Notes under the pieces: model-generated | Databases searched by the model: none | Seen by the model: the letters and a program-made list of their open reading frames with translations, nothing else | What the model was told of the DNA's origin: nothing | Shown here: in pieces, positions 56,107 to 64,000 of the stretch | Numbering within the stretch: position 1 is the first letter of the stretch | How the letters are laid out: each line of letters opens with the position of its first letter | Assembly (NCBI GenBank): GCA_016125085.1 | Contig: WGMM01000030.1 | Location: forward strand, 62,001 to 126,000 | Direction of reading: 5' to 3' | Source: a bacterium | GTDB taxonomy: Bacteria; Planctomycetota; Planctomycetia; Isosphaerales; Isosphaeraceae | Length of the DNA: 64,000 nt | Made by a program: the position numbers and the translations under genes

Positions 56107-56320
56107 ATCAGCCGCTCGGCCGCTTCACCCTGAAAAGCTCCGGGTTGTCCGCCACGGTGCGGTTCAGGTGCGACCGAGCCGGTCTCATAAACGCGTTTTC
56201 GCAGTTTGCCGATCCATGAATTCTGACCTGGAAGGTTTCAGCGATTTCTTCAAGCGTCATCAGGCCTTCTTCAGCCGCAGCGATGCCCCGTTCTCTGAGA
56301 TCCATCGAATAAGCCTTCAT
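56045..56320 (-). mobile_element. IS630-family transposase relic (N-terminal part, frameshifted)
   Basis: On the minus strand, ATG 56320 starts MKAYSMDLRERGIAAAEEG, a typical IS630 transposase N-terminus, continuing LMTLEEIAETFQV. Near 56222 the frame is lost. In another frame the family sequence goes on: SWIGKLRKRVYETGSVAPEP, HRGGQPGAFQGEAAERLIQA, VKDNSDATLKQMASIAGVS. One missing base explains the break. The sequence then ends within the sulfatase fragment at about 56045-56055. The helix-turn-helix part is present, but the whole DDE catalytic domain is absent. No terminal inverted repeats were identified. Confidence 0.8.
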
Positions 56321-56939
56321 CCTCAGGCCCCACCTCTGAAATCAGCAGAAAGAAAGTCATCGCTTCAATCAAGGGAGAACCGCTCTCATACGAACAGGTG
56401 TTCGAACTCTGGCACGATGATCTACGCCGACGCAGCCAGCGCGGAATGACGAGTTGGGATTTCCGGAAGCTGATCGCGCGGTTTCCATTGCCCAACTTCG
56501 TATCGCTCATGCCGGAGCGGATTGTGAAGCTGAGCTCGATCGACTCTTGGAGGAGCCGTATGCGGGAAAGACGCTCGAGCGTATCAGTGAGGACGAACTC
56601 TGAATGACTGAGCTGTTCGACCGATATCAAGGCGATCGTGGCAGGTTCTAAAACTTATCAGTGAAATGAAATGCGACAATCTCAGCGAGAAATTCAATGA
56701 GTACCGTCAAAAATCAAGGTCACCTGCGACAAAAGGCAATCCAGAGCCTTTCTCTCGTGAATATTCGAATTATCCAGAGTGGATTAGTTTGGACTTCCGC
56801 CCAAAGGAGGATTAGTATCCATCCGCAATACCCAATCTGTAATTCGAGATGACCTGCATCTTGGATCGATCGGTCCAGCGTCTCGGCATTGCAACTGCCT
56901 TGACCGAGTTATGCACCAAGCGACATCAAAGGATCGCAG
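56321..56939. other. 619-bp region of decayed coding fragments and the leader of the third giant gene
   Basis: No intact gene. On the plus strand one frame reads KKVIASIKGEPLSYEQVFELWHDD (first 18: KKVIASIKGEPLSYEQVF) near 56355-56420. Another reads DELGFPEADRAVSIAQL, then LDRLLEEPYAGKTLERISED, ending at a stop at 56601-56603. Both look like protein sequence, but neither has a start or full domain. The right part (56640-56939) is AT-richer and ends with AAAGGA at 56928-56933, the ribosome-binding site of the next gene. Confidence 0.45.
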
Positions 56940-59900
56940 ATGAGCCTCAATCGAAAGAAAAAGCGATTTTCTACGGCCCGCGGCCTGACCAGGACCGCAG
57001 GCCGGGCTCATTTCGCAAGTCCGCAATGGTACAGGCCAGGGCTGGAGCACCTCGAAACTCGCGTCACGCCGACCGTTTACGGGAATCTGGAGACGATCGA
57101 TAACGGCCTGCTGATACCGTCGCTGCAGTCGAACGACGCCGTGATGGTGGAGATTGCCCCAGGTTCGCACGATACGTTTGTCGTGAACGATGGGAACCTT
57201 GCCGGCAAGCTCAATCTGTCCTTCATCCAGGGGTACGTCCCTGTTCTGGGCGATTCGTTCGAAGTGCTGACGTCGACTCAACCTCTATCGGGCGACTTCG
57301 CGTCATACGATGGGCTCGGCTTTTTCGATGGGCTTTACCTGAAACCGGTCGTCTCTGGCCAAACGCTGTCGCTGGAAGTCGCTGCGATCCCGGGCGGCCT
57401 CAGTCCGCTGGCCACGACCGTTCTCGATGTCGCTGCATCCTTCGCTGGCGGCGAGGTCTCCGTCACAGTGAGTACCCCCGGTGTCTTCGATATCACGATC
57501 GCCGAGATGAACTTGAGTTTCCCGGGTGGCTCGAGCGACCTGGTGTCGCTCAGCAACGCTGGCGGCACCCTGGTGCTGGACACCAACACCGGCGGCATGG
57601 CCGGCTCGCTGAGCGGCGACATCGCCGTTGACTTCACCGGCGTCTCCGCCGCTGGCACGGTCACCCTGGACTTCAACACCTCCGACGAGGAACTGGGCGG
57701 TTTCGATCCCGGCTATCTGCAGCTCACCGGCGAAGACGTGAATCTGGAAATCTCGGCCGGCAGTATCGTCGTCAGCCTCGACGGCGGTTTCTCCTTCACG
57801 AAGGAAGGGGCCGGCGCGGAGAGCGTCATCGCAATCATCATCGACGAGGCCACTCTTGTGGTCGCCGCAGGCGGAAGCGAGTTGATCAACGTCACCGCTT
57901 CCGCGGACCTCGAAATCTCCGCCGACGAGTTCGTCATCAACAGCGCCAGCGCTACCGCCAATCAGACCTTCTCCATCGGCACGCTGTTCGAGATCGTGAA
58001 CCCGACCGTGGGGGTCGAAAACTTCGTGATAAGCTCGTCCGGAGCCTCTACCGGCACGATTTCTCTTGGCGCGGCGTCAGCGACGCTCTTCCCCGGCAAG
58101 GCGTTCTCAGCCACCGTCGATGACTTCGATTTCACCATCGATACGCAAACCACGGCATTCGACATCACGCTAGGCTCTTTCGAGCTGAAGGTGGGCGAGG
58201 CCGTGACCGTGACGGCCACATCCGACGACCCGGAAATACCGGCCGCCACTTTCTCCTATGATCCGGCCACGATCGATGTTCCCAGGACCGAGATCGGCAC
58301 CGTAAGCACCCTGACGATCACCATTCCCAAGCTGGCAGGCTTCACGGGCACCGTCAACGATCTGGTGATCCGCAACGACGGCTTCGCCTTTGCCGACGCC
58401 ACGGTCGCGGTTTTCGGCACCTACAGCATCGGTACCATCGTGGCAGTGACCGACCCGTCACTGACCATCACCGACGTGGATGTCGACTTTGCCGACCCCG
58501 CGCCCTTCACCGGGTCGATCACCCTCGCCGTCGCCGGCTTCACGCTCTTCCCGGGAAACAGCAAGTTCACGGCAAGCGCCACCGATCTTTCCGCCACGTT
58601 CGATTTCTCGGACGGCAAGAATGGTGCATTGACGCTATCGGCGACCGAGGTCAAGGTCATGCTCAAGCCGACGCTTGAGTTTGCCGTGGGCGATCTGACG
58701 ATCGACGCTTCGGCTGAGGGAACCGATCCGATCGCCGACATCGGTATGGTCTCAGTGAACCTGATGACCCTGGGGATTCTCGGTACAGGCGGCCACTTCC
58801 AGATCCTGGCCGATGGCAGCTTCCACGCCCTGGAAAATTTCCAGGTGACGCTGAGCCTGAATACCGCCCAGCCCAATGCCCTGAAGTGGCCCAGCTGGGT
58901 GCCTATCCAGATCACCACTATCGGCTTGCAGTGGCCTGACATCAATGCCGACCCGAACGACTTCACCATCAAGTTTTCGGCCTCGGTCAACACGGCGTCC
59001 ATCGGCCCGGCCGACGGGCTGCCGCTGGCCGTGCAAGGTTCCGTCGACAACGTCGTGATCGACGTCGGCAAGCTGCTCGACGGTGACTTCCCCATCATCG
59101 GCATGGACGGCGCCTCGCTTTCGGTCACTGGGATGATGTTCGGCTTCGGGATCGATGGAACGGCGATCTTCGGCATCGTGCGGGTGGACGCTGACGGAAA
59201 CCTGATCGACGACGACCGCTTCCTGCTGGACGATGACGGCCTGCCTACCATCGAGGAATCCACGGCCGACCCCGAAGAGGACGAAACCTTTTTCTATGGC
59301 GGCATCGAGGCCGGAATACTCCTGGCCGACGTGGGGTTCGACCTCAAGATCGGGCTGTCCGAAATCGGCCCTCTTTCGATGTTCGTTTCCGCCAGCGTGC
59401 CGCTGATCATCGAGCCGGTCTCCGGCCTGGCGATTACCGGTTTTCGCGGTGCCGTCAGCTTCGGCGATCCGATCCGGCCGATCACCGATCCCAAGGAACT
59501 TGCGGACGCGGAGTTTGCCCCGCCGGGCGATCTCAACGCCTTGCAATGGCAGACCCAGTTGAAGCGTCAAGTGGCCAACCAGGCGGGCGACGGCGTCACG
59601 TGGGAAGACTTCGCCAATGCCTTCGATCACCCTGAGAACATCCGGATCAGCGCCGGGGCGACGCTCTACAGCGCCTATGCGACGACGACGACCTTCCGTG
59701 CCGACGCCGATATCACAGCGGACCTTTCCGGGAAATTCATCTTCAACGCCGCAGGCAAGTTCGCCAATAACTCGATCGATCTGAACTTCCGCGCCTACGT
59801 GGACTTGTCGGAGGTCGACCAGGGTAATGCGACCGTCCTGTTTCTGACCGACGTCATGCCCATTCAGACCGGCGCGAAGTCGAGCAGCCCGATTTCGGTC

Positions 59901-62900
59901 TACGGCGGGCTCGAGTTCCATTATTTCGACGGGTCCGGCGAAGAAATCACCAGCCCGGACGAGAACAGCGATTCCCAGCACATCCAGATCATCGTCAGCG
60001 GTGGAGCCGAGTTCGAAGCACTCAGCTACTTCACGGCGACTTTGACCGGCACAGTGACGATGGACTTCGACATCCAGGACACCGTGCTCACCCTCGACAT
60101 GAATGGCTCGCTGGACGCCACTTACCTGGGCAACATCGCTCAGGCCGCGGGTCATTTCACCATCGACTTCGACGGGTTCGACGATGTCCCTGTCATCTAT
60201 GGTGCCATGGAGCTTTCTTCGGGAGACGCCTTCGACAAGCTTGCCGAGATCGGCATCGAAGCGCACGCAACCGGTTGGTTCTATATCAACACCGATACGA
60301 TCGACCACACGGTGACGCTGACCTTCACGGACGAGAGCACCAGGGACATCGATCTGAAGCCGCTGTCGGCGGGCCTTGGTGCTGACGGCACACTGATCTG
60401 GCAGCTGCTCGGCCAGGATTGGTTCACGATGGTCGGGATTCTGGACATGCGGGTGTCCGCCAGCGACGGCGCCGAACTGTTCGTGAACGCCACCTTGTAT
60501 GCGGGCCCTCCGGGATCGGAAATTCTGAAGCTGCACGCCCAGGGCCTGTTGATCGCCAATGCCACCGGCGTTGCCGGCATGGTCGAGCTGACACGCGAAC
60601 AGTCGCGGCCCGATGTCTTCGGCCTGGGCGTAGGGACGTCATTCGCCTCCAGCACCGCCTTCGTGATGGTCTTCAACACGACGCGCTCGGATCAGACTTA
60701 CGAACTGCCCCCCGGGCTTGTGATTCCGGGACAGAGTTCCAGGATCACCGTGCCGGGCGGGCCGCCGCCCGCTGGAACACCGGGCACCGCCACGACCTGG
60801 GAAGAAACCGCCAGCGGGTTTTACTTCGTCGTCCATGCCCAGGGCGATCTGAAGTTCCTCAACGACAGTTTGACCGTGAGCGGCAGCTTCAACATGCTGA
60901 TCACGCCAAGTGCCATCGCGATGAGGGTGGACGCCAGTGTCTGGGTATTCGGAACGGCCATGACGCTCACCGGCCAGGCCAGCATCTCCGCAAGTAACTT
61001 CACCTGCGACGTCAGTGCTTCTGTCAGCGCCCTGTACCCGAACTCCAACTTCGAGATCGCCGGGACTTTCTCGCTCCACATCAATACAGCGAGCAACGAA
61101 TACTGGGTGGCCGTCACCCAGGCATCCGTCAACCTTTTCGGGCTGGAGATGACAGGCGGATTCAAGATCGGCATCGCTCAAAGCGGATTCAGCATTACGA
61201 TTCCGAGCAGCACGCCCCTTTCGCTCGACCTCTTCGGCATCGCGAATTTCTCCGTGTCCGGCTCGCTGAGCACCAGCGGCGCCTTCAGCTTCTCGGCCAC
61301 AGCCTCGGCGTCGTACAACTACACCGCTGCCCAGCGTGCCCAAAGCTCAACCGACCTGGATGTCGGCGTGCTCGGAACCATGACCCTGGGCTTCTCACCC
61401 AGCGGATTCTTCGGCAGCTTTTTCGGCGGGGTCCAGGTCCTGGGGGAAAACATCGCGAGCATCGGGGGCTCACTGGCGATCACGGACAGACAGGTTGTCC
61501 TCTCGTTCACGGCCACCATCACGATCATTCCGGAGGTCACGATCGATGTACCGCCGGTCACCCTCTGGTACCCCGACCCGACTTGGGAAGATCCCTTCCG
61601 GTGGTCGTCTTACACCTATGACGCGCCGCCCATAACGACCCCGGCCGTCACGGGTTCGTTCTCCTACGATCTGTCCCTGGGCGGAGTGTCGCCGCCGCAG
61701 ATGCCGCCTCCACCTCCGTTAGCCCTGGCCCGCTATGGCACATCGGGGGTGAGCAACAGGATCCTCTACCTGAACATCGGCGCCGATGCGGACAAACGGG
61801 GCCAGTTCACCACCGATAACTCCGAGTCTTTCGTCATCAGCCACGTCAGCGGCAGTGCCGGCAATGAGACCGTCAATATCACGGCATTCGGGCGAACGCA
61901 GCAGTACTCCGGGGTCGGCAAGATCATGGCGGTCAACGCCGGCGCCGGGGACGACATCATCGAAATTCGAAGCGGCGTCGTGGCCGATGTCGAGTTGCAC
62001 GGCGGCATCGGTGCGGACAAGCTGTCCAGTCTGGGTTCGGGTGTCGCCAGGCTCTACGGCGACACGGGCGCGGATGTCCTCACCGGCGGCAGCGGCAATG
62101 ACTATCTCTACGGCGGTGCCGGCAATGACCAGCTCAATGGCGGCGGCGGCGGCGACTCCCTCTATGGCGAGGGTGGCGACGATCAGCTCAATGGCGGCAG
62201 CGGCAACGACTACCTCTATGGCGGCGCCGACAATGACATCCTGCGCGGCGGTGATGACGACGACCATCTCGAAGGCGGCCTGGGAACCGACCAGAACTTC
62301 GGCGAGAGCGGCAACGATGCCATCTTCTGGGCGGTCGGCGAAGGGATCGACACTCGCGCTGACGGCGGTCCCGGCACCGATTCGCTCACCCTCACCGGCA
62401 CCGCGGCTGCTGAGACAGTCTCTGTCGGGGCGGCCGGCGATGGCAACTCTTTCATGGTCAACTTCGCCGGTACGATGCTGACGGGCGGCACCGGAATCGA
62501 CAACCTGGTGCTCGACCTTCAGGCCGGCATCGATGCAGTGACGATCAACGACTCTGGCCCCGCGCTAAGGCAGAACCTGTCAGGCATCACCCTGAAACTG
62601 GGCAACGATTCGGTTGCGGACAGCGTCGTGGTCAACGCCTCGGCAAGCGTGGACACTTACAACCTGTCGGCTACGGGCGGGGTCGTCAGAGTCGATCGCG
62701 GTTCCGCGGTGGTCGGTGGTCTCACGGTTTTTGGCCTGTTCACGTCGATCGAGCAGGCGACGGCCAACGGCGGTGCCGACACCTTGATGCTCAACCTCGG
62801 CTCGGGCGACGACATCGCGTACGTCAAGAGCACGCTGGCCGGCTTCGCCACCACAATCGACGGCGGCACGCAGCGCACCCAGGTGAAAGTCGGCAGCCTG

Positions 62901-64000
62901 GCTGATGCCGACACCGGAAATCTCAACGCTATCGCTGGCAAACTGGTCGTCAGCGCAGGCGGCGGCAGCGAGGACGTGCTTTACCTCTTCGACAAGACGG
63001 ATGCCGCTCCCAACACCGGCTCCCTCACGGCTTCCCTGATCACCGGCCTGGGGATGGGGAGCAACGGCATCGCTTATTCCGGCTTCGAATCGCTGGACAT
63101 CAATCTCGGCTCGGGCGGCAACACCTTCAACGTCCTGAGCAGCATCGCGACCACCGCCACGGTCAGGACCGGTTCCGGCATTGACTTGATCAACGTCGGC
63201 AGCAATGCGCCTGCAGGCAACGGGACCGTCGCCGCCATCATCGGTAGTCTCGTGATCGACGGCCAGGGCAATGCTGATACGCTCAATGTCGATAACACGG
63301 CAGGCGGCGGCATCGGCAACCTCTCCAGCACGCGGCTGACAGGATTGGGAATGGCCGCCGGCATCACCTATTCCGGCCTGGAAACGCTCAACGTCAACCT
63401 CGGCTCAGGCGGCGATACGTTCAACGTGCAAAGCACCAGCAGTACGACGACGACCACGGTCGACACCGGCGCCGGTACGAACACGGTGAACGTCGGCAGC
63501 GATGCACCCTCGCCCACCGGCAACGTCAACGCTATCGCGGGCAAGCTTGTAGTCCAGGGCGGTTCCGGCAGTGACAGTCTCAATGTTTACGACACCTCTG
63601 ACAGTGCCGCGAACACAGGCACGCTGACCTCGACCCGGATCACGGGCCTTGGGATGGGCGCCGACGGCATCGACTATTCCGGCCTGGAAACGCTGAACGT
63701 CGACCTCGGCTCGGGCGGCGATACGTTCAACGTGCAAAGCACAAGCAGCACGACGACGACCACGGTCGACACCGGCGCCGGTACGAACACGGTGAACGTC
63801 GGCAGCGATGCACCCTCGCTCACCGGGAACGTCAACGGTATCGCGGGCAAGCTTGTGGTCCAGGGCGGTTCCGGCAGTGACAGTCTCAATGTTTACGACA
63901 CCTCTGATAGTGCCGCCAACACCGGCACGCTGACCGCGACCCGGATCACGGGGCTTGGGATGGGCGCCGACGGAATCACTTATTCGGGCGTGGAATCGCT
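56940..64000 (+). CDS. Third giant LExR-motif surface protein with RTX repeats (5' part; runs off the right edge)
   Basis: Starts at ATG 56940 with AAAGGA at 56928-56933. The frame is open to the window end, at least 2,353 residues; I checked it at the start, the RTX block and the last repeats. The N-terminus is basic (NRKKKRFSTARG) and has RPGLEHLETRVTP, a variant of the planctomycete LEPR-XLL-like motif. A long beta-rich region follows (Thr, Val, Asp, Gly; for example GTVSTLTITIPKLAGFTG, TDPSLTITDVDVDFADP), with many unit-like but divergent blocks and no recognised domain. RTX nonapeptides lie at 62058-62330, then tandem repeats of about 100 residues to the edge. It is probably secreted or cell-surface. 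Its left neighbour is decayed DNA with an IS relic. Confidence 0.85.
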   Translation, partial: MSLNRKKKRFSTARGLTRTAGRAHFASPQWYRPGLEHLETRVTPTVYGNLETIDNGLLIPSLQSNDAVMVEIAPGSHDTFVVNDGNLAGKLNLSFIQGYVPVLGDSFEVLTSTQPLSGDFASYDGLGFFDGLYLKPVVSGQTLSLEVAAIPGGLSPLATTVLDVAASFAGGEVSVTVSTPGVFDITIAEMNLSFPGGSSDLVSLSNAGGTLVLDTNTGGMAGSLSGDIAVDFTGVSAAGTVTLDFNTSDEELGGFDPGYLQLTGEDVNLEISAGSIVVSLDGGFSFTKEGAGAESVIAIIIDEATLVVAAGGSELINVTASADLEISADEFVINSASATANQTFSIGTLFEIVNPTVGVENFVISSSGASTGTISLGAASATLFPGKAFSATVDDFDFTIDTQTTAFDITLGSFELKVGEAVTVTATSDDPEIPAATFSYDPATIDVPRTEIGTVSTLTITIPKLAGFTGTVNDLVIRNDGFAFADATVAVFGTYSIGTIVAVTDPSLTITDVDVDFADPAPFTGSITLAVAGFTLFPGNSKFTASATDLSATFDFSDGKNGALTLSATEVKVMLKPTLEFAVGDLTIDASAEGTDPIADIGMVSVNLMTLGILGTGGHFQILADGSFHALENFQVTLSLNTAQPNALKWPSWVPIQITTIGLQWPDINADPNDFTIKFSASVNTASIGPADGLPLAVQGSVDNVVIDVGKLLDGDFPIIGMDGASLSVTGMMFGFGIDGTAIFGIVRVDADGNLIDDDRFLLDDDGLPTIEESTADPEEDETFFYGGIEAGILLADVGFDLKIGLSEIGPLSMFVSASVPLIIEPVSGLAITGFRGAVSFGDPIRPITDPKELADAEFAPPGDLNALQWQTQLKRQVANQAGDGVTWEDFANAFDHPENIRISAGATLYSAYATTTTFRADADITADLSGKFIFNAAGKFANNSIDLNFRAYVDLSEVDQGNATVLFLTDVMPIQTGAKSSSPISVYGGLEFHYFDGSGEEITSPDENSDSQHIQIIVSGGAEFEALSYFTATLTGTVTMDFDIQDTVLTLDMNGSLDATYLGNIAQAAGHFTIDFDGFDDVPVIYGAMELSSGDAFDKLAEIGIEAHATGWFYINTDTIDHTVTLTFTDESTRDIDLKPLSAGLGADGTLIWQLLGQDWFTMVGILDMRVSASDGAELFVNATLYAGPPGSEILKLHAQGLLIANATGVAGMVELTREQSRPDVFGLGVGTSFASSTAFVMVFNTTRSDQTYELPPGLVIPGQSSRITVPGGPPPAGTPGTATTWEETASGFYFVVHAQGDLKFLNDSLTVSGSFNMLITPSAIAMRVDASVWVFGTAMTLTGQASISASNFTCDVSASVSALYPNSNFEIAGTFSLHINTASNEYWVAVTQASVNLFGLEMTGGFKIGIAQSGFSITIPSSTPLSLDLFGIANFSVSGSLSTSGAFSFSATASASYNYTAAQRAQSSTDLDVGVLGTMTLGFSPSGFFGSFFGGVQVLGENIASIGGSLAITDRQVVLSFTATITIIPEVTIDVPPVTLWYPDPTWEDPFRWSSYTYDAPPITTPAVTGSFSYDLSLGGVSPPQMPPPPPLALARYGTSGVSNRILYLNIGADADKRGQFTTDNSESFVISHVSGSAGNETVNITAFGRTQQYSGVGKIMAVNAGAGDDIIEIRSGVVADVELHGGIGADKLSSLGSGVARLYGDTGADVLTGGSGNDYLYGGAGNDQLNGGGGGDSLYGEGGDDQLNGGSGNDYLYGGADNDILRGGDDDDHLEGGLGTDQNFGESGNDAIFWAVGEGIDTRADGGPGTDSLTLTGTAAAETVSVGAAGDGNSFMVNFAGTMLTGGTGIDNLVLDLQAGIDAVTINDSGPALRQNLSGITLKLGNDSVADSVVVNASASVDTYNLSATGGVVRVDRGSAVVGGLTVFGLFTSIEQATANGGADTLMLNLGSGDDIAYVKSTLAGFATTIDGGTQRTQVKVGSLADADTGNLNAIAGKLVVSAGGGSEDVLYLFDKTDAAPNTGSLTASLITGLGMGSNGIAYSGFESLDINLGSGGNTFNVLSSIATTATVRTGSGIDLINVGSNAPAGNGTVAAIIGSLVIDGQGNADTLNVDNTAGGGIGNLSSTRLTGLGMAAGITYSGLETLNVNLGSGGDTFNVQSTSSTTTTTVDTGAGTNTVNVGSDAPSPTGNVNAIAGKLVVQGGSGSDSLNVYDTSDSAANTGTLTSTRITGLGMGADGIDYSGLETLNVDLGSGGDTFNVQSTSSTTTTTVDTGAGTNTVNVGSDAPSLTGNVNGIAGKLVVQGGSGSDSLNVYDTSDSAANTGTLTATRITGLGMGADGITYSGVES
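62058..62330 (+). repeat. RTX (GGxGxDxxx) repeat block of the third giant protein
   Basis: Consecutive calcium-binding-type units GGSGNDYLYGGAGNDQLNGG, GGGGDSLYGEGGDDQLNGG, GSGNDYLYGGADNDILRGG and DDDDHLEGGLG occur in frame. One unit (GGSGNDYLYGG) is repeated nearly exactly at DNA level around 62085 and 62196. Confidence 0.88.
63068..64000 (+). repeat. Tandem repeats of about 306 bp near the right edge
   Basis: The block beginning near 63374 recurs 306 bp later near 63680 with only a few base changes and continues past the window. An older, more divergent copy begins near 63076. Each encodes about 102 residues with the scheme YSGLETLNVxLGSGGDTFNV, VDTGAGTNTVNVGSDAPS, GGSGSDSLNVYDTSDSAANT, GTLTxTRITGLGMGADGI. 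The repeats are coding and in frame. Confidence 0.88.

Noticed and set aside
56108..56320. Reading the 70-codon minus-strand frame as an intact small gene
   Set aside because: Only its first 32 or so residues match the IS630 transposase; the rest is out of frame. The family sequence continues in another frame, so it is a relic.
58752..60536. A 594-codon antisense frame at 58752-60536 and similar ones (60639-61343, 58421-59263)
   Set aside because: They lie opposite the continuous frame that starts at 56940 with a good ribosome-binding site, LExR motif and in-frame RTX repeats.
1..64000. Search by eye for tRNA, rRNA, riboswitches and phage attachment sites
   Set aside because: No clover-leaf, conserved rRNA stretch or known riboswitch core was recognised. 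A covariance-model scan would be decisive but could not be run.

Overview
The window reads as the chromosome of a member of the phylum Planctomycetota, with high GC and TCGA-rich DNA. The evidence is a set of families largely confined to that group: two cassettes that pair a secreted cytochrome/PSD1 protein (DUF1549/DUF1553) with a DUF1501 protein, a planctomycete-type ECF sigma factor beside a membrane Ser/Thr kinase, several sulfatases, and three enormous surface proteins whose N-termini carry an LExR-type (LEPR-XLL-like) motif. No rRNA, tRNA, CRISPR array or intact mobile element was seen.

Layout. 1-479 (-) is the 5' part of an exported protein of unknown role. 719-4225 (+) is a tight three-gene operon (SDR reductase, CoA-transferase, thiolase) for acetoacetyl-CoA/3-hydroxybutyrate-type chemistry. 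4250-8842 (-) is the first PSD1 + DUF1501 cassette. 9096-11359 (+) holds a Tat-type parallel beta-helix protein and a formamidase/acetamidase-family protein. 11471-13002 (-) holds an amidohydrolase and an ECF sigma factor, divergent from a zinc-finger/kinase/WD40 receptor kinase (13106-16480, +). That kinase is followed closely by a 5,101-residue RTX-type surface protein (16577-31882). 32367-36876 (+) is the second PSD1 + DUF1501 cassette, then a kinase with a TPR-like tail (37125-39497, +). A 1,972-residue SdrD-B/VWA/MBG surface protein lies convergent to it (39773-45691, -) and has a clear intrinsic terminator. 45993-47566 (-) is a NarL/NarX-like two-component pair.

After a gene-poor stretch (47567-48851) and a small conserved-looking protein comes a polysaccharide-processing cluster (49545-56106, +). 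It contains a SGNH/SASA esterase, an unrecognised secreted protein and a natural fusion of two sulfatases. It ends in a third sulfatase that is truncated exactly where an IS630-type transposase relic begins. The window ends inside a third giant LExR protein (56940 to beyond 64000), which has RTX repeats and then 306-bp tandem repeats.

Together the genes suggest a heterotrophic, surface-attached planctomycete that degrades sulfated, acylated polysaccharides. It devotes about 44% of this window to three giant adhesin-like proteins, two of which have receptor-type kinases as immediate neighbours.
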